From assembly GCA_964397525.1 (NCBI GenBank), contig CAYNIY010000043.1, positions 1 to 12,354 of the forward strand: a stretch of 12,354 nt of DNA, in the 5' to 3' direction. The position numbers and the translations under genes are program-made. Below the pieces are notes generated by a model. It did not search any database. It was not told the origin of the DNA and saw nothing but the letters and a program-made list of their open reading frames with translations. Source of the stretch: Syntrophopropionicum sp964397525. Lineage in GTDB: Bacteria > Bacillota > Desulfotomaculia > Desulfotomaculales > Pelotomaculaceae. Positions within the stretch are counted from its first letter, which is position 1. Every line of letters begins with the position of its first letter. Positions 7,382 through 12,354 of this stretch are shown piece by piece.

Positions 7382-8335
7382 CTACACACCCCCGGACAAG
7401 CCAGCTTTTTTCCGCTGCCTGAATCGTTTAATTATATCGAGCTCTCCTGCAATACCGTTGGGCAGGAACATAATAATAAGGCAGACGAGCACGCCAAACA
7501 TCAGCACGTTGGCCGAACCAAGGGTGGTGCGGAACAGTTCTCCCATGACAATGTAGAGCGCCGCGCCAATGGTCGGCCCCCAGGTCGTGGCCACACCGCC
7601 AAGCATAACCACCAGGATCACCATAATCGATATGTTGGTCAGGTTAAACACAATGTTGGGATCGATAAAGGCTACATAATTCATATAAAAAGCGCCTGCC
7701 AGACCCGTAAAAAAAGCGCTCGGCAGCAAGGCCAGATTTTTATAGAGAGTTGTCGGTATACCCAGTGAGGTAGCCGCGTCTTGATCCTCCCTGATTGAGA
7801 CCAGGTAATAGCCGATCTTGGAGTGCACAATCATGTAAGTCGCCAACAGGGTGAAGGCCAGCATTCCCAACCCCGAGTAATAGTAAAACATTTTGGATGT
7901 GATCGCGGGCATAATCAGAATTCCCTTGGCCCCGGCCGTGAAACTTGTCAGGTTTAAAAATAACAGCCGGAATATTTCACCCAGCGCCAGTGTTGCCAGG
8001 GCAAAATACGGCCCCCTTAAACGGAAAGCGATGGCGCCGATGGGCAGTGCCACCATCATGGCCATTACCGGTCCCAGGAGCAAGCCCCACCAGGGAGACA
8101 GGCTGTAGTGGAGGGTCATAATGCCCGCCGAATAGGCGCCTACACCAAAGAAAGCGGCGTGACCAAACGAGACCTGACCTGCATAACCGCTGAGGAGGTT
8201 CCAGGCCGTGCCGATAATCGCCCAAATGATGATCAGGATTAGGATGTGCAGTTGATACGGTGCTTTTATAAACACCGGCAGTATAATGGCTGCCAGGGCA
8301 AAAGCTATTGTCAATAATATATTCTTGTTTAACAT
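7382..8335 (-). CDS. livM: Branched-chain amino acid-type ABC transporter, permease LivM
   Basis: A 317-residue inner-membrane permease with eight to ten hydrophobic segments. The family hallmark SGYAGQVSFGHAAFFGVGAY occurs at 49-68. The cytoplasmic loop contacting the ATPases is SIREDQDAATSLGI (180-193), the EAA-like coupling helix region. It ends in a basic tail (FRQRKKAG) typical of LivM. The ATG at 8335 follows livH by 7 bases. The ribosome binding site GAGGTGAG overlaps the livH stop codon, which indicates tight coupling. It forms the translocation pathway together with LivH. Confidence 0.95.
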   Translation of the reverse strand: MLNKNILLTIAFALAAIILPVFIKAPYQLHILILIIIWAIIGTAWNLLSGYAGQVSFGHAAFFGVGAYSAGIMTLHYSLSPWWGLLLGPVMAMMVALPIGAIAFRLRGPYFALATLALGEIFRLLFLNLTSFTAGAKGILIMPAITSKMFYYYSGLGMLAFTLLATYMIVHSKIGYYLVSIREDQDAATSLGIPTTLYKNLALLPSAFFTGLAGAFYMNYVAFIDPNIVFNLTNISIMVILVVMLGGVATTWGPTIGAALYIVMGELFRTTLGSANVLMFGVLVCLIIMFLPNGIAGELDIIKRFRQRKKAGLSGGV

Positions 8336-8342
8336 TTTTTTC

Positions 8343-9230
8343 TCACCTCTTCACTAGACTCCTGAGGCCACCTGGCAGGAATAAAAGCACCAATAAGAAT
8401 ATTACTAATCCTACCACATCTTTATAACCCATGGAAATATAAGTGGCTCCCAGGGACTCCGAAAGCCCCAGAATCAACCCGCCAATAGCGGCGCCCCATA
8501 CGCTGCCCAAACCACCCAGAATAGTAATGATGAAGGATTTAGCCGTAAACAGGTGGCCGATATCCGGAAAAAGGTAAAACAGCGGCAAAAGCAGCGAACC
8601 GCCGGCGGCGGCCAGTGCGGCGCCCAGACCAAAGGTGAACATCGTGATCTTAGAGGCGTTGATACCCATATAGACAGCGGCATCACGGTCCTGGGCGGTC
8701 GCCCTGATAGACATGCCGAGATCTGTTTTGGTCAGGAAAAGGTGTAAAAGGAGAGTAAATATTGTGGTGATGATGAAACCAATCACCAGGGGCACACTGA
8801 TGGACATGGCGCCTATAAACACAGTATCGGAGGAATAACTGGTGACTACCGAGCGGTAATCGGATTTAAAGAAAAGGCGGATGCCCTCGGTCAGAACCAG
8901 CATGATGCCAACTGTGAGCAGCACCTGGTTTTCGGGCAGGATGGAATCCACCTCCACCAGCCGGTTGATCATGTATTTCTGAATCAGGCAGCCGAGCAAA
9001 AACAAGACCGGCATGGCAATGAACATGCCGATGTACGGGTCAATCCCAAAGTTTTTGGAACAGACATAGGTGACATACATTCCCACCATCACCAGGGCGC
9101 CGTGCGCCAGGTTAATGATCTTCATGACCCCCATGATCAGGGTCATGCCCATGGCAATCAGTGAGTACATACCACCAAGCAGCAGGCCGCTGATTACTGT
9201 CTGGCCAAATTTGATCCATTGATCTTCCAA
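8343..9230 (-). CDS. livH: Branched-chain amino acid-type ABC transporter, permease LivH
   Basis: A 295-residue membrane permease, the partner of LivM. The conserved IINLAHGALVMVGMY (38-52) is the LivH version of the family motif. The coupling loop is IRATAQDRDAAVYMGI (175-190), and a GGLGSVWGAAIGG motif follows (239-251). The start is a TTG at 9230, which gives the expected N-terminus just before the first membrane segment. GGGGTGGGG lies about 7 bases upstream, and no ATG offers a comparable start before residue 21, which would remove part of the first segment. A 110-base gap with a strong stem-loop separates it from livK. Confidence 0.94.
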   Translation of the reverse strand: MEDQWIKFGQTVISGLLLGGMYSLIAMGMTLIMGVMKIINLAHGALVMVGMYVTYVCSKNFGIDPYIGMFIAMPVLFLLGCLIQKYMINRLVEVDSILPENQVLLTVGIMLVLTEGIRLFFKSDYRSVVTSYSSDTVFIGAMSISVPLVIGFIITTIFTLLLHLFLTKTDLGMSIRATAQDRDAAVYMGINASKITMFTFGLGAALAAAGGSLLLPLFYLFPDIGHLFTAKSFIITILGGLGSVWGAAIGGLILGLSESLGATYISMGYKDVVGLVIFLLVLLFLPGGLRSLVKR

Positions 9231-9284
9231 ATTTTAACCCCACCCCTCGTTATGCAAAAACAATACAGCTTTTTCAGGGTACAA

Positions 9285-9310
9285 ACGGAAGGAGCATAAG
9301 CTCCTTCCGT
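9285..9310 (-). terminator. Intra-operon stem-loop between livK and livH
   Basis: A perfect 11-base-pair inverted repeat (9285-9295 with 9300-9310) encloses a 4-base loop. On the minus strand it lies about 30 bases after the livK stop and is followed by TTGTACC, not by a real T run. It is therefore more likely a partial attenuator or an RNA-stabilising 3' hairpin than a full terminator. Such elements are known after binding-protein genes and help make the binding protein in excess over the membrane complex. Confidence 0.6.
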
Positions 9311-9340
9311 CCTTCCGCATATTTTTTTAACTGTTGTTTG

Positions 9341-10719
9341 TTATCTCTCGTTCCATTTCGGGACAGGATAGACATAGCTGGCTGACTTTACATCCTCCGG
9401 CCAGATGACATCCAGTTTCCCTTTCTGCCATTGGACAACATAGGTATTAGGTTTGTTCTGGTTGGTGTAACCTTCCCAGTCTTCGAACTTAATCGGCCCC
9501 ATAATTGTTTTCAGATCAGTTTGTTTCAGAGACTGTTGAATACTTGTGTTCGTCATATCTTTGGCTCTGCCCAGGGCATCGGCTATAACATACATTGTAG
9601 CGTAAGCCTGTGCACCGTGGTAATCCGGCTCTTTGCCGAATTTCTGTTTGTACTTGTTAAAATAGTCGCTCGCGCCGGGCCATGCCACGTTGGGCACCCA
9701 TAAGGTGGTGGAAGCGACGAAGTCTGAAGCCGCTCCGGCGTTCTGGTAGAATTCTGGCATGGTATAACCGGCGCCATTGCCGACGAACAGCTTGGTGTTA
9801 AAATCAAGCTCTTTCATCTGCTTTACAATCATGGATGCGTCCATGACGTATGATGTCGCAAAAATCATGTCCGGATTGGTGCTTCTCAGGTTGGCCAGCA
9901 TCGGCTTGAAGTCAAGTGCGCCATGCTCGTAGGCCTGGTCAAAAACAACGTTGATGCCTCTTTTTGCGCATTCTTCCCTGAAGCCTTTAGAGGAAGAGGA
10001 GCCAAAATCTGTGTTTTCATAAATGATGGCTACGTTTTGCGGCTTGACAACTTTTTCCAGCATATCCCAAAAAGCGATGGTATACTTGCTGGCGGGCGCT
10101 GCGGTCCCTCTGAACACATAGGACCAGCCCTGCTTGGTGATAGCGTCTGACGAACCGGTTACAATAAGGAACGGGGTATTAAGCGTCTGGGCAGATCCGG
10201 CTATTACGTTAGTACAAGCGCTGCTGTAACCGCCGCTCAGCATGGCGACCTTGTCCTGGTTAACCAGCTTTTCGGTGGCGGACTTGGCTACGTCCTGCTT
10301 ACCCTGGTCATCTTCATACATAAGCTTGATCTCTTTGCCCCCGACAGTGGTCTTGCCGGCAGCTTTCAGTTCTTCATAAGCCATTTCAAAAGAATTCTTT
10401 TCCATTTCCCCGAACATGGCCTCACTGCCGGTCAGCGGCAGGATTACCCCGATCTTAAGCGCATCTGCACTCGTCTTGCTGCCGCNNNNNNNNNNNNNNN
10501 NNNNNNNNNNNNNNNNNNNNNNNNNNNNNNNNNNNNNNNNNNNNNNNNNNNNNNNNNNNNNNNNNNNNNNNNNNNNNNNNNNNNNGTCAGCGGCAGGATT
10601 ACCCCGATCTTAAGCGCATCTGCACTCGTCTTGCTGCCGCCCCCGCAGCCGCTGGCAATTACCGCGACAAACGAAACAATCAGCAATACGGCCAAGACTC
10701 TAAACCTGTACTTTTTCAT
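9341..10719 (-). CDS. livK: Branched-chain amino acid-type substrate-binding lipoprotein LivK (frame interrupted by a false gap)
   Basis: This is the solute receptor of the HAAT transporter, Peripla_BP_6 type, tethered outside the membrane. Reading from the ATG at 10719 there is a lipoprotein signal peptide with three early basic residues, a hydrophobic core and the lipobox ASGC, with cysteine 25 as lipid anchor. A Gly/Ser linker follows, then ALKIGVILPLTGSEAMFGE, the usual first strand of this family. The record breaks the gene with 100 N at 10486-10585. The 55 bases on either side of the gap are identical. Removing the gap and one copy (155 bases) joins both parts in frame into 407 residues with no stop, the normal size. 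I therefore call one intact gene. AAGGGGGA about 8 bases upstream supports the start. It heads the livKHMGF operon. The ligand may be leucine, isoleucine, valine or another compound such as an amide or aromatic acid; the sequence does not decide this. Confidence 0.93.
10431..10485. repeat. First copy of 55-base duplicate flanking the gap
   Basis: These 55 bases are repeated exactly at 10586-10640 on the other side of the N run. They encode the segment from the Gly/Ser linker to LPLT of LivK. An identical duplicate that ends exactly at both gap borders is the mark of an unmerged contig overlap. Confidence 0.95.
10486..10585. other. Assembly gap of 100 N (probably spurious)
   Basis: Exactly 100 N, a conventional filler for a gap of unknown size. 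Because both sides share the same 55 bases and the joined frame is perfect, the real gap length is probably minus 55, meaning no sequence is missing. Confidence 0.95.
10586..10640. repeat. Second copy of 55-base duplicate flanking the gap
   Basis: Exact copy of 10431-10485. It starts at the first base after the N run and continues into the lipobox-coding region of livK. Confidence 0.95.
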
Positions 10720-10752
10720 TTAAATCCCCCTTAACTTAATGAGATTTTATTC

Positions 10753-10764
10753 TTTTCTAGAAAA
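10753..10764. promoter_or_regulatory. Palindrome TTTTCTAGAAAA upstream of livK
   Basis: A perfect 12-base palindrome about 34-45 bases before the livK ATG. It resembles the Firmicute CodY box (AATTTTCWGAAAATT) but has two central bases instead of one, so it is not a true match. It could be an operator of another regulator or chance in AT-rich DNA. Confidence 0.2.
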
Positions 10765-11056
10765 ACTAAACTATAAGCCCTCTGCCGTTATCCCCGTCCT
10801 GCGAATAGTAATAGCAATCAGTTCCAAACCATAGACTGGTCTTTAAACCACCTCCCGTTCACACTCACTCTCAAAATCTTCTCTGCTGATCAAAATAAAT
10901 CCCAGAGTGCCGGAAAAACGGTTACCTGTAATGTCACTTGATTGGCATGTTTAACATGGTGAGACTGTAATTATGTATTAACTTGCTTAATTCCTGATTA
11001 ATGATAACTTATATTTATACTTCAACACTTTTTCATTTATGATGCTCAACGTTATT

Positions 11057-11067
11057 ATTATAACATA
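11057..11067 (-). promoter_or_regulatory. Candidate extended -10 promoter for livK
   Basis: The minus strand reads TATGTTATAAT, a perfect extended -10 (TGnTATAAT). No good -35 is present, which extended -10 promoters can tolerate. The start would be near 11050, leaving a leader of about 330 bases before livK. Confidence 0.35.
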
Positions 11068-11125
11068 TTAATTATCAGCTCCGAGAAGAAAATCACGTGT
11101 TTTTTCTTATTTCATAATGTATATT

Positions 11126-11157
11126 GGATACAAGGATACATGAATACAGTAATACAG
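11126..11157. repeat. Four imperfect 8-base tandem repeats
   Basis: Units ggatacaa, ggatacat, gaatacag and taatacag follow one another with a strict 8-base period and the shared core ATACA. This is too short and imperfect for CRISPR. It lies upstream of the candidate livK promoter. Confidence 0.6.
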
Positions 11158-11163
11158 TATAAC
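11149..11163. promoter_or_regulatory. Operator-like palindrome GTAATACAGTATAAC
   Basis: The site has the dyad form GTnATACnGTATnAC, symmetric at all positions except the third pair and the centre. A related sequence, gtaatacaatatagt, occurs at 11232-11246 (12 of 15 bases equal). Such sites suit a dimeric regulator, for example of the GntR type; the regulator is unknown. Confidence 0.3.
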
Positions 11164-11263
11164 TAATTAATAAAAAATGCAGCCTAATTGATTTTCAACC
11201 TGCAGATTAAGAGAAACCTGCTGCATCTGTAGTAATACAATATAGTAAGAACCGGCAAAAGAA

Positions 11264-11289
11264 AGGGCTGCCTTTTTTCCGGCAGCCTT
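11264..11289 (-). terminator. Intrinsic terminator of the potassium transporter gene
   Basis: GGCTGCC/GGCAGCC arms (11266-11272 with 11281-11287), extended by an A-T and a wobble pair, enclose an 8-base loop. On the minus strand the stem is followed by CTTTCTTTTG. It lies about 80 bases past the ktrB stop. Confidence 0.75.
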
Positions 11290-11308
11290 GATACCGATTT
11301 ACTGTCTG

Positions 11309-11335
11309 CTTACTGAGATGATACAGCTCAGTAAG
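11309..11335. repeat. Perfect inverted repeat in the ktrB 3' untranslated region
   Basis: Arms of 9 bases (11309-11317 and 11327-11335, CTTACTGAG and its complement) enclose a 9-base loop. No T run follows on the minus strand, so it is not itself a terminator. It may be an RNA-stabilising hairpin or a protein site. Confidence 0.5.
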
Positions 11336-11368
11336 TTTAAAGCTCTTGAAGATGATGTTCCTCCCCTT

Positions 11369-12354
11369 CTAGCCAACCATGATTTTTTCTTCCGGGTAGC
11401 GCAGGTGAGCCTTTCGCTTTGCCCTGGTCAGGGCGAATGCCAGGGTCAGTGGCCCCAGCCTGCCCAGAAACATGGTCATTATGATCAAAATCCTGCCAAG
11501 CGGGGTGAGATTAGGAGTTAAGCCCATGCTCAGGCCGACTGTGCCGAAAGCAGACGTGGTTTCAAACAACACTGCCATAAAATCAGCACTCTCTGTCACT
11601 GACAGCAGCAGTGTCACCACAATGACAAGAGCGGTGGCCATTAACAGGATGGCCAGGGATTTATATACCTGGTCCTTTCCTATCCGACGCCGGAAAATCT
11701 CGGTATCTTCTTTGCCCCTGATCATACTCCAGACGGAGACAGCCAGGGAGCCAAAGGTGGTGGTTTTAATGCCGCCTCCCGTAGAACCGGGAGAAGCGCC
11801 GATAAACATTAATATTATGATCAAAAACTGGCTGGCTGAGTGCAGTGCCCCGATATCGAGGGTATTGAAGCCTGCTGTCCTGGCTGTGACCGCCTGGAAG
11901 TAGGCTGCCAGCACCCTGCCCAGCGGGCTTAGATTACCCATAGTGTTGTCGTATTCAAGAAAGTACACGAAAATTGTGCCGAATAAAATCAAGAAGCCCG
12001 TGACAGAAAGGGCCAGCTTGCTGTGCAGCGCCAGGCGCCTGGTTTCCTTCAAACGCCGTACGATATCGACAATTACACTGAACCCTACCCCGCCCAGGAT
12101 GATCGAAGTGGTTATACAGAGCGTTACCGTCGCGTCACCGGCATATGCGGTCAGGCTCTTAAACCCACCAAAAAGGTCAAAGCCGGCGTTGTTAAAGGAA
12201 GATATGGAATGGAAAAGGCCAAACCACAAGCCCTTCTGCCAGCCCAGGTCCAACGACCAGCGCATTGAAAGAATAGCCGCAAAAAATATTTCGGAAACAA
12301 AAGTAAAGAGAAGAACGTATCTCGCCAAATTGACAATGCCGGCCAAGCTGGTAT
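11369..12354 (-). CDS. ktrB: KtrB/TrkH-family potassium uptake protein (N-terminus beyond window edge)
   Basis: A frame of 328 codons enters from the right edge and ends at a TAG at 11369. The visible part is the translocating subunit of a Ktr/Trk potassium uptake system in the cell membrane. Three of the four selectivity-filter loops are seen: NNAGFD, TARTAGFN and SAFGTVGLS. Counting residues from the TTG at 12346, these lie at about 52-57, 155-161 and 265-273. The glycine-rich intramembrane gate loop of KtrB is also present (GASPGSTGGGIKTTT, 183-197), as is the C-terminal GRLGPLTLAFAL. This places it nearer KtrB than TrkH of proteobacteria. Complete proteins have about 440-450 residues, so about 120 are missing, including the first filter loop. 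The TTG at 12346 is not the real start, because the frame remains open upstream and the protein is plainly incomplete there. No KtrA/TrkA regulatory subunit lies downstream; it may lie outside the window. Confidence 0.93.
   Translation of the reverse strand, partial: TSLAGIVNLARYVLLFTFVSEIFFAAILSMRWSLDLGWQKGLWFGLFHSISSFNNAGFDLFGGFKSLTAYAGDATVTLCITTSIILGGVGFSVIVDIVRRLKETRRLALHSKLALSVTGFLILFGTIFVYFLEYDNTMGNLSPLGRVLAAYFQAVTARTAGFNTLDIGALHSASQFLIIILMFIGASPGSTGGGIKTTTFGSLAVSVWSMIRGKEDTEIFRRRIGKDQVYKSLAILLMATALVIVVTLLLSVTESADFMAVLFETTSAFGTVGLSMGLTPNLTPLGRILIIMTMFLGRLGPLTLAFALTRAKRKAHLRYPEEKIMVG

Larger units (their letters stand above)
10720..11368. other. Long gene-free region between ktrB and livK
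   Basis: I see no convincing gene on either strand; all frames are short. On the minus strand it holds, in order, the 3' end of the ktrB transcript with a 9-base-pair hairpin (11309-11335), the ktrB terminator, AT-rich DNA with short repeats and a palindrome (11126-11163), a candidate extended -10 (11057-11067), and a leader of about 330 bases before livK. A weaker second terminator-like structure exists at 11172-11226 (7-base-pair stem, large loop, then a T run on the minus strand). Perfect short palindromes occur at 10946-10958 and 10753-10764. I found no T-box sequence or known riboswitch core. Confidence 0.7.

Noticed and set aside
6989..7768. Plus-strand open frame of 259 codons
   Set aside because: It is the complement of livG and livM, whose motifs and junctions are unambiguous; its translation looks like non-coding shadow, rich in His, Gln and Lys.
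10431..10640. Real tandem duplication or insertion inactivating livK
   Set aside because: The copies are identical and end exactly at the gap borders, and removal restores a perfect frame; an assembly overlap is far simpler.
10444..10719. Apparent 91-residue protein reading through the N run
   Set aside because: The frame after the gap is wrong only because of the false 155-base insertion; the first 44 residues are the true LivK N-terminus.
10753..10764. CodY box
   Set aside because: The palindrome has two central bases instead of one and lacks the outer AA/TT; I list it only as an unassigned palindrome.
10801..10860. Sigma-54 promoter before livK (minus-strand TTGGAACTGATTGC)
   Set aside because: The GG-to-GC distance is two bases too short for the -24/-12 consensus, and no other match is near.
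11126..11157. CRISPR array or minisatellite
   Set aside because: Units are only 8 bases, imperfect, without spacers, and number four.
11369..12346. TTG at 12346 as the true start of the potassium transporter
   Set aside because: The frame stays open to the window edge and the first filter loop and membrane segments are missing, so the gene continues outside.

Overview
The window most likely comes from a Gram-positive, probably anaerobic bacterium of the Desulfotomaculum/Pelotomaculum type (Firmicutes, Peptococcaceae-like). This rests on the lipoprotein-type binding protein, strong AGGAGG-like ribosome binding sites, GTG and TTG starts, the AMMECR1/radical SAM gene pair and the style of the chemoreceptor. 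It is an inference from the proteins, not a marker-gene assignment. All genes except one lie on the minus strand, and coding fills most of the window.

Left end (1-2418, minus): a two-gene operon of the poorly understood AmmeMemoRadiSam type. The promoter-proximal gene fuses an N-terminal LigB/MEMO-like (class III extradiol dioxygenase fold) domain to a C-terminal AMMECR1 domain. It is followed after 49 bases by a radical SAM enzyme whose C-terminus is cut by the window edge. The dioxygenase-type metal and catalytic residues look intact.

2620-3925: a single plus-strand gene, AT-rich compared with its neighbours, encodes a zinc-ribbon / one-transmembrane / DUF4352-like protein. It converges, with a 7-base gap, on a minus-strand LysE-family exporter.

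4095-5840 (minus): a methyl-accepting chemotaxis protein with a complete N-terminal extracytoplasmic sensor and HAMP, but a strongly altered signalling tip carrying about 20 extra residues. A clear stem-loop follows it.

5965-10719 (minus): a complete branched-chain-amino-acid-type (HAAT) ABC transporter operon in the order livK-livH-livM-livG-livF. The last four genes are tightly packed or overlapping. A perfect stem-loop separates livK from livH and may set the excess of binding protein. The chemoreceptor lies 124 bases downstream of livF on the same strand with no convincing terminator between, so uptake and taxis toward the same class of compound may be linked.

livK is broken in the record by 100 N flanked by two identical 55-base copies. 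Collapsing them restores one uninterrupted 407-residue frame, so this is an assembly artefact and not a pseudogene.

10720-11368: about 650 bases without a gene. It holds the livK leader, a candidate extended -10 promoter, a run of 8-base repeats with an operator-like palindrome, and the terminator of the next gene.

11369-12354 (minus): the C-terminal three quarters of a KtrB/TrkH potassium transporter, cut by the right window edge.
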